DNA from: an uncultured Pelagibacteraceae bacterium
Lineage (GTDB): Bacteria > Pseudomonadota > Alphaproteobacteria > Pelagibacterales > Pelagibacteraceae
Assembly: GCA_902552805.1 (NCBI GenBank)
Contig: CACDIC010000004.1
Location: forward strand, 1-64,000
Direction: 5' to 3'
Length of the DNA stretch: 64,000 nt
Both the position numbers and the translations under genes were made by a program. The notes under the pieces are model-generated. The model was given only the letters and a program-made list of their open reading frames with translations, was not told where the DNA came from and did not search any database. This document shows, in pieces, positions 53,230 through 63,417 of this stretch. Every line of letters starts with the position of its first letter. Position 1 is the first letter of the stretch.

Positions 53230-54000
53230 ATGAATAGGGTTCAAATCATATCTGACAAAAATCAAAGATCTTTAAAAATAAAATCAGCAATCCAAAAAAA
53301 AATTAATCAAAATAAAATTAAAAGATCCAATATTACAATTGTTATCGGGGGCGATGGTTTCATGCTTCAAACACTAAAAAAGAATAGAAAATTAAAAAAG
53401 TTTTTTTACGGTATAAATTCTGGGAGTTATGGATTTTTAATGAATAAATTTTCATCAAAAAATATCATAAGTAATTTGCATAAAGCAAAAATGATAACGA
53501 TCTCTCCGCTGGAGATGGTTGTTAAAAATAATAAAAATGAAACTAAAAAACATATAGCTATAAATGAAGTTTCGATTTTAAGACAAAGTAGACAAGCTGC
53601 GTCTTTATCTATTCATCATGGTTCTAAACAAGTCATAAAAAAACTTGTTTCTGATGGTGTACTAGTTTCCACACCTGCTGGAAGCACTGCTTATAATTTA
53701 TCAGTTCACGGACCTATATTAAGTTTGAATTCAAAAAGATTGTCCATATCTCCTATAAGTCCATTTAGACCGAGAAGATGGAAGGGCAAAATTGTAAGTG
53801 ATAAATCTAAAATAAATATCAGAAACTTAAATTCTATAAAAAGACCAATTTCTGCTGTTGCGGATAATATTGAGGTCAGGAATGCAAAAAATATTATAGT
53901 GAAAACTAATCAAAAAATTAAATTTAATCTTCTCTATGATAGAAACAGAAGTTTGCAAAAAAAAATCAAAATAGAACAATTGAGAAAAGAAACGTATTGA
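53230..54000 (+). CDS. nadK: NAD kinase
   Basis: Phosphorylates NAD+ to NADP+. 256 aa. Gly-rich IVIGGDGFMLQTLKKN (GGDG), YGINSGSYGFLMN, NEVSILRQSRQAASL and the conserved DGVLVSTPAGSTAYNLSVHGPIL. The ATG lies 4 bases after the CCA of the tRNA-Leu 3' half, suggesting that nadK once lay directly behind the intact tRNA and shared its promoter; now an inserted nuclease gene separates them. The stop codon touches the CCA of the convergent tRNA-Thr. Confidence 0.94.
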   Translation: MNRVQIISDKNQRSLKIKSAIQKKINQNKIKRSNITIVIGGDGFMLQTLKKNRKLKKFFYGINSGSYGFLMNKFSSKNIISNLHKAKMITISPLEMVVKNNKNETKKHIAINEVSILRQSRQAASLSIHHGSKQVIKKLVSDGVLVSTPAGSTAYNLSVHGPILSLNSKRLSISPISPFRPRRWKGKIVSDKSKINIRNLNSIKRPISAVADNIEVRNAKNIIVKTNQKIKFNLLYDRNRSLQKKIKIEQLRKETY

Positions 54001-54076
54001 TGGTGCCCCCGCACGGATTCGAACCGCGGACCTATTGATTACAAATCAATTGCTCTACCAGCTGAGCTACAAGGGC
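54001..54076 (-). tRNA. tRNA-Thr(UGU)
   Basis: 76 bases on the minus strand with encoded CCA. Acceptor GCCCTTG pairs with CGGGGGC (two G-T pairs); D arm AGCTCAGCTGGTAGAGC; anticodon arm TTGAT-TTGTAAT-class loop with anticodon TGT; T arm with GGTTCGAATCC. The CCA end abuts the nadK stop codon. It is oriented with the RlmB-like gene, 33 bases downstream of that gene's stop. Confidence 0.95.
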
Positions 54077-54109
54077 ATGCGCAATAACTAATAATTATTT
54101 ATAAATTAA

Positions 54110-54853
54110 TCAACTCTTTTTTTTTAGATAACTTAAATGATGAAATACAATCGCTGCACTATTTGATATATTTAGGCTCTCAATTTTTTTATTTATCTCA
54201 ATCTTTACTAAAAAATCTGCATATTTGGATGTATGTTTATGCATTCCTAGTCCTTCAGATCCAAATAATAATATATTATTTCCTTTCCACTCGATATCAG
54301 TAAAGTCTTTTTTTCCATTACCATCAAAACCATATACCCAAAAATTTTTTTCTTTTAGATTTTTCAGTGTAGAATTGATATTAGAAACCTCAAAGATATT
54401 AATATATTCAATTGCACCACTTGCTGCTTTATACATGAGTTTACTTTCACTAGGAAAGTTTCTTTCTTTAATAATTACTCCATCTATATTAAAAGAAGCA
54501 GCACTTCTGATCAAAGATCCTATATTTCTTGGATCAGTTACACCATCAAGACAAATTAAAGTAACGTTATTCTTCTCCTTAACATATTCTTTAAGAATTG
54601 GTTTTTTAATATGTTCAATTTCTGCGACATATCCTTGATGTTTTAAATTTTCTTTAGTGCTATACTTATCAAGTTCTTTTTTGGTTTTAAAATATACCTT
54701 GACCTCATTTAATAAGTTTTTGTTAGGGTTTTTCTTATGAATATTTTTCTTACTTTCCTCTGTTAAAAATACTCTCAAAACCTTCCTTTTTGGATTACGT
54801 AAAGCTTCAATGACAGCATGTTGACCAATTATAAAAAAAGATGATTTGTTCAT
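54110..54853 (-). CDS. rlmB: 23S rRNA (guanosine-2'-O-)-methyltransferase, RlmB-like
   Basis: 247 aa SpoU/TrmH-family SPOUT enzyme. N-terminal substrate-binding domain IIGQHAVIEALRNPKRKVLRV, then motif 1 VTDPRNIGSLIRSAASF, motif 2 LLFGSEGLGMHKHT and motif 3 LNISNSAAIVFHHL. The L30e-like N-terminal domain and length point to RlmB (Gm2251 of 23S rRNA) over TrmH. Adjacent to a tRNA cluster and upstream of the minus-strand tRNA-Thr, with which it may be co-transcribed. Confidence 0.85.
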   Translation of the reverse strand: MNKSSFFIIGQHAVIEALRNPKRKVLRVFLTEESKKNIHKKNPNKNLLNEVKVYFKTKKELDKYSTKENLKHQGYVAEIEHIKKPILKEYVKEKNNVTLICLDGVTDPRNIGSLIRSAASFNIDGVIIKERNFPSESKLMYKAASGAIEYINIFEVSNINSTLKNLKEKNFWVYGFDGNGKKDFTDIEWKGNNILLFGSEGLGMHKHTSKYADFLVKIEINKKIESLNISNSAAIVFHHLSYLKKKS

Positions 54854-54907
54854 AAAATTACCTTTGTTTTACACGTTTTTTCAAATATTTTCTTAATAAA
54901 TCACGTG

Positions 54908-54935
54908 TTGCATTTGGACAAATAAAATATATAAA
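54908..54935 (+). promoter_or_regulatory. Candidate promoter of the tRNA-Tyr/tRNA-Gly/tuf unit
   Basis: TTGCAT at 54908-54913 and TATAAA at 54930-54935 with 16-base spacing, in the divergent gap between the RlmB-like gene and tRNA-Tyr. The start would be about 40 bases before the tRNA. The leader GGGGACACTTCCCC just upstream of the tRNA (54965-54978) is a short inverted repeat. Confidence 0.45.
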
Positions 54936-54982
54936 ACGCTTGTTGTTTGAAGCTTATTGAACAAGGGGACACTTCCCCTAAG

Positions 54983-55068
54983 GGAGGGGTTCCAGAGCGG
55001 TCAAATGGGGCGGGCTGTAAACCCGTTGACTTCGGTCTTCGAAAGTTCGAATCTTTCCCCCTCCACCA
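54983..55068 (+). tRNA. tRNA-Tyr(GUA)
   Basis: 86 bases with encoded CCA. Acceptor GGAGGGG pairs with CCCCTCC; class II long variable arm; anticodon loop CTGTAAA with anticodon GTA; T arm AAAGTTCGAATCTTT. First of a tRNA pair ahead of tuf, an arrangement also known from E. coli tufB. Confidence 0.96.
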
Positions 55069-55112
55069 TTCAATAATCTTTAGCAACACTGGAGTGTTAC
55101 TCTTGGGGTTGT

Positions 55113-55186
55113 GCGGGTGTAGTTCAATGGTAGAACGCTAGCCTTCCAAGCTGGATGTAAGGGTTCGATTCCCTTTACCCGCTCCA
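55113..55186 (+). tRNA. tRNA-Gly(UCC)
   Basis: 74 bases with encoded CCA. Acceptor GCGGGTG pairs with TACCCGC; anticodon loop CTTCCAA with anticodon TCC; T arm AGGGTTCGATTCCCT. Lies 44 bases after tRNA-Tyr and 46 before tuf on the same strand, so it is probably processed from the same transcript. Confidence 0.96.
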
Positions 55187-55232
55187 AGAAAAATATAGTT
55201 TATAAAAAAATAAAATGTGAGGAATATAAGTA

Positions 55233-56423
55233 ATGTCAAAAGAAAAATTTGTAAGAAATAAACCGCATTGTAACATTGGAACAATCGGTCATGTCGATCA
55301 CGGTAAAACAACTCTAACTGCTGCAATCACTAAAGTTTTATCTGAAACTGGTGGAGCACAGGCTGTTGCTTATGATCAAATTGATAAAGCTCCAGAAGAG
55401 AAAGAAAGAGGTATTACAATTTCAACAGCACACGTTGAGTATGAAACTGAAAAAAGACACTATGCGCACGTAGATTGTCCTGGTCATGCTGATTATGTAA
55501 AGAATATGATTACAGGTGCAGCACAAATGGATGGTGCGATTTTAGTTGTTAACGCTGCTGATGGTCCTATGCCTCAAACAAGAGAGCATATTCTTTTAGC
55601 AAGGCAAGTTGGTGTTCCTGCTATCTGTGTTTATTTGAATAAAGTAGATCAGGTTGATGATAAAGAAATGATTGATCTTGTCGAAGAAGAGATCAAAGAA
55701 TTATTAACTTCATATAAATTCCCTGGTGACAAAACTCCTATAGCTAAAGGTTCTGCACTAGCTGCTGTTGAAGGAAGAGATGATGAAATTGGAAAAAATT
55801 CAATTTTAGAATTGATGAAGAATGTAGATGAGTTTATTCCACAACCAGACAGACCAAAAGATAAAGATTTCTTAATGCCAGTAGAAGATGTCTTCTCAAT
55901 CTCAGGAAGGGGTACAGTTGCAACTGGAAGAGTTGAGTCTGGTGTACTGAAAACAGGAGATGAACTTGAGATAGTTGGTATTAGAGAAACTAAAAAATCA
56001 GTTTGTACTGGTGTTGAAATGTTTAGAAAACTTTTAGATTCTGGCGAAGCAGGAGATAACGTTGGAGTACTTTTAAGAGGTGTAGAGAGAACTGATATTG
56101 AAAGAGGACAAGTTCTTTGTAAACCAGGATCTGTTACGCCACATACTAAATTTGAAGCTCAAGCGTATGTACTTAAAAAAGAGGAAGGTGGAAGACACAC
56201 ACCTTTTTTCACAAAGTATAGACCACAATTCTATTTTAGAACTACAGATGTAACTGGAGAGGTAGAGTTACCGGCTGGGACTGAAATGGTTATGCCTGGT
56301 GATGATGCTAAATTTACAGTTAAACTAATTACACCAATTGCAATGTCTGAGAAATTAAACTTTGCAATTCGTGAAGGTGGAAGAACTGTTGGAGCTGGTG
56401 TAGTAACTAAAATTATAGAGTAA
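55233..56423 (+). CDS. tuf: Elongation factor Tu
   Basis: 396 aa, full length. GTPase motifs [16 protein letters not shown] and NKVD, the switch I segment [16 protein letters not shown], then domains 2 and 3 with [16 protein letters not shown] and the C-terminal [12 protein letters not shown]. It carries aminoacyl-tRNA to the ribosome. TGAGGAA ribosome site 9 bases before ATG. Placed between tRNA-Gly and tRNA-Trp in one strand-wise unit leading to the beta operon. Confidence 0.98.
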   Translation: MSKEKFVRNKPHCNIGTIGHVDHGKTTLTAAITKVLSETGGAQAVAYDQIDKAPEEKERGITISTAHVEYETEKRHYAHVDCPGHADYVKNMITGAAQMDGAILVVNAADGPMPQTREHILLARQVGVPAICVYLNKVDQVDDKEMIDLVEEEIKELLTSYKFPGDKTPIAKGSALAAVEGRDDEIGKNSILELMKNVDEFIPQPDRPKDKDFLMPVEDVFSISGRGTVATGRVESGVLKTGDELEIVGIRETKKSVCTGVEMFRKLLDSGEAGDNVGVLLRGVERTDIERGQVLCKPGSVTPHTKFEAQAYVLKKEEGGRHTPFFTKYRPQFYFRTTDVTGEVELPAGTEMVMPGDDAKFTVKLITPIAMSEKLNFAIREGGRTVGAGVVTKIIE

Positions 56424-56432
56424 ACTCTATAT

Positions 56433-56508
56433 AGGAGTGTAGCTCAATTGGTAGAGCGCCGGTCTCCAAAACCGGAGGCTGAGGGTTCGAGTCCCTCCGC
56501 TCCTGCCA
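56433..56508 (+). tRNA. tRNA-Trp(CCA)
   Basis: 76 bases with encoded CCA. Acceptor AGGAGTG pairs with CGCTCCT; D arm AGCTCAATTGGTAGAGC; anticodon loop CTCCAAA with anticodon CCA; T arm AGGGTTCGAGTCCCT. The usual bacterial position between tuf and secE. Confidence 0.97.
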
Positions 56509-56525
56509 ATATAAAATAAAGGAAT

Positions 56526-56717
56526 ATGAAGAACCCGATTAAATTTATTCAGGAAGTAAAACAAGAAGCATTCAAAGTTTCTTGGCCTACAGGAAAAGAG
56601 ACACTCCAAGGTGCATTAATGGTTTTTGCAATGGCAGTAGTAATGTCCTTATTTTTTTTATTATTAGATCAGGTTTTAAAATTTTTCTTAGAATTATTAC
56701 TTAAAGTGAGCATCTAA
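56526..56717 (+). CDS. secE: Preprotein translocase subunit SecE
   Basis: 63 aa, the short one-span SecE of most bacteria. Amphipathic FIQEVKQEAFKVSWPTGKET ahead of one membrane helix at about residues 32-57. Essential partner of SecY in the export channel. Its last base overlaps the nusG start (TAATG at 56715-56719). Confidence 0.95.
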   Translation: MKNPIKFIQEVKQEAFKVSWPTGKETLQGALMVFAMAVVMSLFFLLLDQVLKFFLELLLKVSI

Positions 56718-57247
56718 TGAAAAATTGGTACATAGTTCAATCTCACTCTAGTTTTGAGAACAAAGTTGCAGGACTTATTAAAGAAGAAGCAGACAAAGCT
56801 AAAATTTCTGAAAAATTTGAGGAAATTATTGTTCCAACTCATGATGTAACTGAAGTAAAAAGAGGTAAAAGAATTCAAAGAAAAAAAAAATATTTTCCAG
56901 GTTATGTTCTGATTAAAAGTGAGATGGACAATGATATTTATCACATGATAAAAAACATTAAACGTGTCAGTGGTTTTTTAGGTACAAAGGGAATGCCTGT
57001 ACCCGTGTCTGATAAAGAAATTGATAAAATTTTAGGTCAAATTAAAGATGGGGTTGCCCAGCCTAAATCAGCTGTAGAATACACAGTTGGCGAAAAAGTT
57101 CAGGTTATTGACGGACCTTTTGCATCATTTAGTGGAATGGTTGAAGAAATTGATGAAGAAAAGTCTAGACTTAAGGTGTCAGTTTCTATATTTGGAAGGC
57201 CAACACCAGTTGATTTAGAATATAATCAAGTGGAGAAAGTAAGTTAA
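56717..57247 (+). CDS. nusG: Transcription antitermination factor NusG
   Basis: 176 aa. NGN domain starts [19 protein letters not shown] and includes [12 protein letters not shown]-terminal KOW domain [20 protein letters not shown]. It binds RNA polymerase and couples it to Rho or the ribosome. Standard secE-nusG-rplK context, 4 bases before rplK. Confidence 0.96.
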   Translation: MKNWYIVQSHSSFENKVAGLIKEEADKAKISEKFEEIIVPTHDVTEVKRGKRIQRKKKYFPGYVLIKSEMDNDIYHMIKNIKRVSGFLGTKGMPVPVSDKEIDKILGQIKDGVAQPKSAVEYTVGEKVQVIDGPFASFSGMVEEIDEEKSRLKVSVSIFGRPTPVDLEYNQVEKVS

Positions 57248-57251
57248 ATTT

Positions 57252-57683
57252 ATGGCAGCTAAAAAAGAAGTAAGTGGTTTTATAAAATTACAAATTAAAG
57301 GAGGTCAAGCAAATCCTGCTCCGCCAGTTGGACCTGCATTAGGACAACGTGGGGTAAACATAATGGAATTTTGTAAAGCTTTCAATGATAAAACAAAAAA
57401 GTTAGCTGGTAAACCGGTACCAGTTGAAATTACTGTTTATAAAGATAAAAAATTTGACTTTAAAATAAAATCACCACCAGCATCTTTTTTCATAAGAGAA
57501 GCTGCAAAATTAAAGAGTGGTTCTCAGGAACCTGGTCGAAATATTGTTGCATCAATAACAAAGAAACAAGCTGAAGAAATTGCTAAACAAAAAATGGAAG
57601 ATTTAAATGCTCTTGATTTAGATCAAGCGGTCAAAATAATTGCTGGTTCAGCAAGATCAATGGGTATTGAGGTAAAAGATTAG
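57252..57683 (+). CDS. rplK: 50S ribosomal protein L11
   Basis: 143 aa. [21 protein letters not shown] and [13 protein letters not shown], and C-terminal RNA-binding domain ending [11 protein letters not shown]. Forms the base of the L7/L12 stalk and GTPase centre. Followed 2 bases later by rplA. Confidence 0.97.
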   Translation: MAAKKEVSGFIKLQIKGGQANPAPPVGPALGQRGVNIMEFCKAFNDKTKKLAGKPVPVEITVYKDKKFDFKIKSPPASFFIREAAKLKSGSQEPGRNIVASITKKQAEEIAKQKMEDLNALDLDQAVKIIAGSARSMGIEVKD

Positions 57684-57685
57684 TT

Positions 57686-58375
57686 ATGTCTTCAAAAAGA
57701 TTTAAAAAACTTCCTGAAAAAACTCAAGAACTTCCATCTGAAGTGATTGAAAAATTACTTCCTGTAGTTAAAAAAAATTGCACAACTAAATTTGATGAGT
57801 CCGTTGATTTAAGTTTTCAAATTAACAATAAACAGAAAAAAAGTGAGATAAACATTAGGACTGTAGTCAATCTTCCTGGTGGAACTGGTAAAAAAATAAA
57901 AGTTGCTGTCGTATGTGAGGATGCAAAATCTGGCGAAGCAAAAACTGCTGGTGCTGATATTGTAGGCGGTGATGAATTTATTGAAAAAATTAAAAATGGA
58001 GAAATGAATTTTGAAAAATTAATTTGTACTCCATCTATGATGATTAAATTATCAAAATTAGGAAAAGTATTGGGACCAAAAGGTTTAATGCCCAATCCAA
58101 AATTAGGAACTGTGACTGAAAATTTAAAAACAGCAATTTCAGATGCAAAATCTGGTCAAGCAGAAATTAGAAATGATAAAGATGGAAATATCGGAGTTAG
58201 TATAGGAAAAAAATCTTTTAATGATGAAAAGTTAATTAAAAATTTTAACGCTGTTATAGATACACTTGAGAAAGAAAAATCAAATAATACAGTAAAAGGT
58301 GAACTAATTAGAACTGCATTTGTGACATCAACAATGGGTGTTTCATATAAGTTAAAATTAGGAAAAAATATTTAA
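57686..58375 (+). CDS. rplA: 50S ribosomal protein L1
   Basis: 229 aa. TKFDESVDLSFQI, then NLPGGTGKKIKVAVVCED, the conserved MMIKLSKLGKVLGPKGLMPNPK (about residues 112-133) and GQAEIRNDKDGNIGVSIGK. Builds the L1 stalk; in many bacteria L1 also represses its own operon, which is possible here but no target hairpin was identified. Confidence 0.96.
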   Translation: MSSKRFKKLPEKTQELPSEVIEKLLPVVKKNCTTKFDESVDLSFQINNKQKKSEINIRTVVNLPGGTGKKIKVAVVCEDAKSGEAKTAGADIVGGDEFIEKIKNGEMNFEKLICTPSMMIKLSKLGKVLGPKGLMPNPKLGTVTENLKTAISDAKSGQAEIRNDKDGNIGVSIGKKSFNDEKLIKNFNAVIDTLEKEKSNNTVKGELIRTAFVTSTMGVSYKLKLGKNI

Positions 58376-58378
58376 GTT

Positions 58379-58900
58379 ATGATGAATAAAGAGCAAAAGA
58401 AAAACTACATTGCTGAAATGACAACGCAATTTGAGAATAGTAAAGCGGTTATGGTTACTCATTATCAAGGTCTGACAATGACTCAATTAGATGAATTAAG
58501 ATCGAAAATGAGAGAACATGGAATAATTTTTAAAATTACAAAAAACAGAATTACAAAATTAGCATTGGAAAAAACTAAGTGTAAAGATTTATCAAACTTA
58601 TTCACTGGTCCAACAGCCGTTGCATTTGGAGAAGATGCAATTATGTCAGCACGAATTTTATCCAAGTTTGCAAAAGATAATGAGAATCTCAAACTGATCG
58701 GTGGAATGATGGAAAATGAAATTCTTGATCAAGCTGGAGTAATGAATGTCGCAAATTTACCTACTTTAGACGAAGCAAGGGCTAATATTGTGGGTATTTT
58801 GAATGTATCTGCATCAAAATTAGTAAGTATTTTGCTTGCACGATCGGAAAAAATGAGTAGTTTACCTCCAGAAAATTCTGAAACACAACCTAAAGAGTAA
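58379..58900 (+). CDS. rplJ: 50S ribosomal protein L10
   Basis: 173 aa. NSKAVMVTHYQGLTMTQLDELR, KITKNRITKLALEKT and TGPTAVAFGEDA, followed by the C-terminal helix that holds L7/L12 dimers. Two ATG codons open it (58379, 58382). It ends 3 bases before rplL, keeping the 1:4 complex genes together. Confidence 0.96.
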   Translation: MMNKEQKKNYIAEMTTQFENSKAVMVTHYQGLTMTQLDELRSKMREHGIIFKITKNRITKLALEKTKCKDLSNLFTGPTAVAFGEDAIMSARILSKFAKDNENLKLIGGMMENEILDQAGVMNVANLPTLDEARANIVGILNVSASKLVSILLARSEKMSSLPPENSETQPKE

Positions 58901-58903
58901 ATT

Positions 58904-59269
58904 ATGCCAGATCTAAATAAAATCATCGAAGACTTATCAAGTTTAACTGTTGCTGAAGCAGCAGATCTTTCAAAGCAACTAGAGGAAAAATGGGGTGTTA
59001 CGCCAATGGCGGCAGCAGCTCCAGCAGCAGCAGGAGGAGCGGCAGCAGCAGAAGAAAAGGATGACTTTTCAATTATGCTCGTTTCCGCAGGAGATAAAAA
59101 AATTAACGTAATTAAAGAAGTAAGAGCAGCAACTTCTCTTGGTCTTAAAGAAGCAAAAGACTTGGTAGAGGGCGCACCTAAAGAAGTAAAAGCTGGTGTA
59201 CCGAAAAAAGAGGCAGAAGAAATTAAAGCAAAGTTAGAAGCTGCAGGGGCAAAAGTAGAACTTAAATAA
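58904..59269 (+). CDS. rplL: 50S ribosomal protein L7/L12
   Basis: 121 aa. N-terminal dimerisation helices, Ala/Gly-rich hinge at about residues 36-50, and C-terminal domain [20 protein letters not shown] and [17 protein letters not shown]. The hinge DNA is a run of GCA-type codons, locally far richer in GC than its surroundings for amino-acid reasons. Confidence 0.98.
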   Translation: MPDLNKIIEDLSSLTVAEAADLSKQLEEKWGVTPMAAAAPAAAGGAAAAEEKDDFSIMLVSAGDKKINVIKEVRAATSLGLKEAKDLVEGAPKEVKAGVPKKEAEEIKAKLEAAGAKVELK

Positions 59270-59289
59270 ATTAACAGGAAATTTTTAAG

Positions 59290-59315
59290 TACTGATTAAT
59301 TAAATTTAATCAGTA
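59290..59315 (+). terminator. Hairpin between rplL and rpoB (probable attenuator)
   Basis: Perfect 10-bp stem TACTGATTAA (59290-59299) with TTAATCAGTA (59306-59315) and a 6-base loop. It begins 20 bases after the rplL stop and rpoB starts 11 bases after it. There is no long T run, so partial read-through or RNase processing is likelier than a full stop, as in the rplL-rpoB gap of other bacteria. Confidence 0.65.
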
Positions 59316-59326
59316 TTAAGACATAG

Positions 59327-62300
59327 ATGCAAATATCTTTTACTGAAAAGAAAAACATTAGAAAGAGTTTCGGAAAACTAAAAGAAAGTTTATCCATACC
59401 CAATCTAATAGAAGTTCAAAAAAATTCCTACAACGAATTGACATTTTTTAACCCAGAAGCGGGTGATTTAACTAAAGGATTTGACAGAGTATTTAAAAGT
59501 ATTTTTCCTATTGAAGATCTTAATGATAAAGCAACTTTAGAATATGTATCATACAGACTTGAAAAACCAAAATTTGATGTAGAAGAATGTATTGCTAGAG
59601 GCTTAACTTACTCCTCTGCATTAAAATGCACACTGCGACTAGTTGTTTATGAAATAAATCAAGAAACTAACACTAAAGATATTTTGTCAGCAAAAGAACA
59701 AGAAGTTTACATGGGAGAAGTGCCTATGATGACTAATAGTGGTACATTCATAACGAATGGTGTTCAAAGGGTTGTTGTGAACCAAATGCATAGAAGTCCA
59801 GGAGTATTTTTTGATCATGATAAAGGCAAAACGCACGCAAGTGGAAAACTTTTGTTTAATTGTAGAGTAATTCCAAATAGAGGATCATGGTTAGACTTTG
59901 AATATGACGTAAAAGATTTTTTATATTTTAAAATTGATAGAAAAAAGAAAATTCTTGCCTCGACTTTATTATTGGCTCTTGGTTACTCAAAAAATGAAAT
60001 AGTAAATGAATTCTATGAGTCAGAAAAATTTACTTTTGATGCAAAATCAGAAAAGTGGAAAACAAAATTTAACCCTGAAAATTATAAGGCTAAAAACTTC
60101 TCTGAAGAAGTTGTTGATGCTAAATCAGGAAAAGTTGTAATTAAATTAGGAGAAAAAATAAATTATTTAAACGCTAAAAAATTATCTAATGATGGATTAA
60201 AAGACATATTGGTTGCTAAAGAGTCTTTATTTGGAAAGTTTTTGCATAAAGATATTAAATTAAATGATCAAGAGGATGGGCTATTAAAAATTGGTAGTGA
60301 GTTAAATGAAACAATTATTCAACAAATTTTAGACGCAAATTTTACAAGTTTAGATATTTCTGTAACAAATTCTATCAATAAAGGTCCTTATTTACTTACT
60401 ACAATCTTGAATGACAAAAATAACACTAAGGACGAGGCAATCACTGAAATTTATAAAATGTTGAGACCCGGTGAGCCTCCAACAATTGAAATAGCAACTC
60501 AAATTTTCAATAATTTATTCTTTAGCTCAGACCGATATGACTTGTCTGACGTTGGTAGAGTCAAAATGAATTCTAGACTAGATTTAGAATGTTCAGATAA
60601 AATTACAATATTAAGAAATGATGATATTTTAGCAATAATTCGTAAAATGCTAGACTTAAGAGATGGTAAAGATGAAGTTGATGACATTGATCATCTTGGA
60701 AATAGAAGAGTTAGATCTGTAGGTGAATTAGTTGAAAATCAAGCTCGTATTGGTGTTTATAGAATGGAGAGAGCAATAAAAGAAAAAATGACCACCTTAG
60801 ATATCGAGTCAGCAATGCCGCAAGATTTGATTAATGCAAAACCACTTACAATTTCACTTAAAGATTTTTTTGCAAGTTCTCAACTTTCTCAATTTATGGA
60901 TCAAACAAACCCGCTTTCAGAAATTACTCATAAAAGAAGAGTTTCAGCTTTAGGCCCTGGTGGATTAACAAGAGAAAGAGCTGGTTTTGAGGTAAGAGAC
61001 GTGCATCCAACTCATTATGGAAGGATCTGTCCTATAGAGACACCAGAAGGTCCAAATATTGGTTTGATCAATAGTTTATCTACATATGCAAAAATTAATA
61101 AGTATGGTTTTATTGAAAGTCCTTACAAGAGAGTAAAAGAAGGTGTTGTTCAAGATAAAGTAGAATATTTGTCTGCAATGGAGGAAACAAAATTTACCAT
61201 TGCTCAAGCAAATACTAAAATTGATAAAAATGGTAAAATAGTTGAAGAATTAGTTTCTTGTCGACAAAACTTAAACTTCCTTTTAGCAAAACCTGAAACA
61301 ATAGATTATATTGATGTTTCTCCTAAACAATTGGTTTCTGTTGCTGCTTCTTTAATACCCTTTTTAGAAAATGATGATGCAAACAGAGCATTAATGGGTT
61401 CTAACATGATGAGACAAGCAGTCCCGTTATTAAAACCTGAAGCACCTTTAGTTGGAACTGGAATAGAAAGCGATGTTGCATTAGACTCAGGAGTCACAAT
61501 TGTTGCTAAGAGAGACGGAGTAGTTGATAAAATTGATGGTAAGAGAATTGTAATTAAAGTCACTGAAGAAACTGATTTCTCAAAATCTGGAGTTGATATT
61601 TATAATTTACAAAAATTTAAAAGATCTAACCAAAATACATGTATTAATCAAAGACCTTTAGTTAGAGTTGGAGATAAAGTAAAAACAGGTGATATAATTG
61701 CAGATGGTCCGTCGACTAAATTAGGTGAGTTGGCTCTAGGAAAAAATGTTACTGTAGCATTTATGCCTTGGCAAGGATACAATTTTGAGGACTCAATTTT
61801 AATTTCAGAAAGATGTGTGACTGATGATGTATTTACCTCAGTACATATTGTTGAATATGAAATTATGGCAAGAGATACAAAACTTGGTGAAGAAGAAATC
61901 ACAAGAGATATACCCAATGTTAATGAGGAAGCTTTAAAAAATTTAGATGAGTCGGGAATAGTATATATTGGTGCAGAGGTAAATGCTGGTGATATATTGG
62001 TAGGGAAAGTTACACCTAAAGGAGATTCCGCGTCAGGTCCTGAAGAAAAATTATTAAGATCAATTTTTGGTGAAAAAGCAATTGATGTGACAGATACATC
62101 TTTAAGGATGTCTAGAGGAAGCAGTGGTACTGTAGTTGATGTAAGAGTGTTTAATAGACACGGAATAGAAAAAGATGAAAGATCTATCACAATTGAAAGA
62201 GCTGAAATTGATCAAGTGCAACAAGATAAAATTGTTGAAGAAGAAATTTTGGAGAGAAGTATTAAACAAAGAGCTGCTCAAATTTTATCAGGAGAAACAC

Positions 62301-63415
62301 TTTCTAAAAAAATAAAGGATGTTGAAGCTGGTTCTAAATTAGATTTTGAAACTATTAATAAAATATCAATTAATGATCTTTTTAAATTAACTATTTCAAA
62401 TTCAAAAAATGAGAACGCATTTTTACAATTAAAAGATCAGTATAATAAAGCAAAACAAGATATTACTGAAAGATTTGAAGATAAAGTTTTAAAAATAAGA
62501 AGTGGTGATGATTTATTACCTAGCGTGATGAAAATGGTAAAAGTTTTTGTTGCAATCAAAAGAAGATTAAGACCAGGTGATAAAATGTCAGGAAGACATG
62601 GCAATAAAGGAGTTGTCAGTAAAATTGTACCAGTTGAAGATATGCCTTACAGAGAAGATGGACGACCAGTGGATATAGTTTTAAATCCTCTAGGTGTGCC
62701 TAGTCGTATGAATGTAGGGCAAATACTTGAAACTCACTTAGGATGGGCTTGTAAAGAATTTGGTGAACAAATTAAGAATTTAGTTAATGAAAATAATAAA
62801 AAATTCGAGAGGAATGAAAAAATAGAGAGTTTTTTAAAATCTGTTTATGGTGAAGAAATATTTGGTCAAAAAGTAGATAAATTAAGTAAAACAGAATTTA
62901 AGGATTTATGTGAAAATTTACAAAATGGTATAGCTATATCCACTCCAGTTTTTGATGGAGCTAAAGAAAAAAATGTAACAGAAATGTTAGAGTTAGCAAA
63001 TTTACCTAAATCAGGACAAACTTATTTATGGGATGGAAGAACTGGTGAAAAATTTGACAGACCAGTTACTGTTGGAATCATTTACATGCTTAAACTTCAT
63101 CATTTAGTGGAAGACAAAATTCACGCTAGGTCTACTGGTCCTTATAGTTTAGTAACTCAACAACCATTGGGTGGAAAAGCTCAGTTAGGTGGACAAAGAT
63201 TTGGTGAAATGGAGGTATGGGCACTTGAGGCATATGGTGCATCATACACACTTCAAGAAATCCTTACTGTAAAATCTGATGATGTTGCAGGAAGAGTAAA
63301 AGTTTATGAGACTATTGTTAAGGGTGAGGAAAATTTTGAGTCTGGAATACCGGAATCATTTAACGTACTTGTTAAAGAAATTAAATCATTAGCTTTAAAT
63401 GTGGAATTAAATTAA
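59327..63415 (+). CDS. rpoB: DNA-directed RNA polymerase beta subunit
   Basis: 1362 aa, full length. Rifampicin-site region [21 protein letters not shown] and [19 protein letters not shown] carries the usual drug-sensitive residues. [32 protein letters not shown] (active-site lysines) and [20 protein letters not shown] are all present. rpoC follows after 2 bases. Confidence 0.98.
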   Translation: MQISFTEKKNIRKSFGKLKESLSIPNLIEVQKNSYNELTFFNPEAGDLTKGFDRVFKSIFPIEDLNDKATLEYVSYRLEKPKFDVEECIARGLTYSSALKCTLRLVVYEINQETNTKDILSAKEQEVYMGEVPMMTNSGTFITNGVQRVVVNQMHRSPGVFFDHDKGKTHASGKLLFNCRVIPNRGSWLDFEYDVKDFLYFKIDRKKKILASTLLLALGYSKNEIVNEFYESEKFTFDAKSEKWKTKFNPENYKAKNFSEEVVDAKSGKVVIKLGEKINYLNAKKLSNDGLKDILVAKESLFGKFLHKDIKLNDQEDGLLKIGSELNETIIQQILDANFTSLDISVTNSINKGPYLLTTILNDKNNTKDEAITEIYKMLRPGEPPTIEIATQIFNNLFFSSDRYDLSDVGRVKMNSRLDLECSDKITILRNDDILAIIRKMLDLRDGKDEVDDIDHLGNRRVRSVGELVENQARIGVYRMERAIKEKMTTLDIESAMPQDLINAKPLTISLKDFFASSQLSQFMDQTNPLSEITHKRRVSALGPGGLTRERAGFEVRDVHPTHYGRICPIETPEGPNIGLINSLSTYAKINKYGFIESPYKRVKEGVVQDKVEYLSAMEETKFTIAQANTKIDKNGKIVEELVSCRQNLNFLLAKPETIDYIDVSPKQLVSVAASLIPFLENDDANRALMGSNMMRQAVPLLKPEAPLVGTGIESDVALDSGVTIVAKRDGVVDKIDGKRIVIKVTEETDFSKSGVDIYNLQKFKRSNQNTCINQRPLVRVGDKVKTGDIIADGPSTKLGELALGKNVTVAFMPWQGYNFEDSILISERCVTDDVFTSVHIVEYEIMARDTKLGEEEITRDIPNVNEEALKNLDESGIVYIGAEVNAGDILVGKVTPKGDSASGPEEKLLRSIFGEKAIDVTDTSLRMSRGSSGTVVDVRVFNRHGIEKDERSITIERAEIDQVQQDKIVEEEILERSIKQRAAQILSGETLSKKIKDVEAGSKLDFETINKISINDLFKLTISNSKNENAFLQLKDQYNKAKQDITERFEDKVLKIRSGDDLLPSVMKMVKVFVAIKRRLRPGDKMSGRHGNKGVVSKIVPVEDMPYREDGRPVDIVLNPLGVPSRMNVGQILETHLGWACKEFGEQIKNLVNENNKKFERNEKIESFLKSVYGEEIFGQKVDKLSKTEFKDLCENLQNGIAISTPVFDGAKEKNVTEMLELANLPKSGQTYLWDGRTGEKFDRPVTVGIIYMLKLHHLVEDKIHARSTGPYSLVTQQPLGGKAQLGGQRFGEMEVWALEAYGASYTLQEILTVKSDDVAGRVKVYETIVKGEENFESGIPESFNVLVKEIKSLALNVELN

Positions 63416-63417
63416 TT

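Noticed and set aside
54901-55326. Protein-coding ORFs over the tRNA-Tyr/tRNA-Gly region on both strands
   Set aside because: They are translations of tRNA genes and of the tuf start; none has protein-like conservation.
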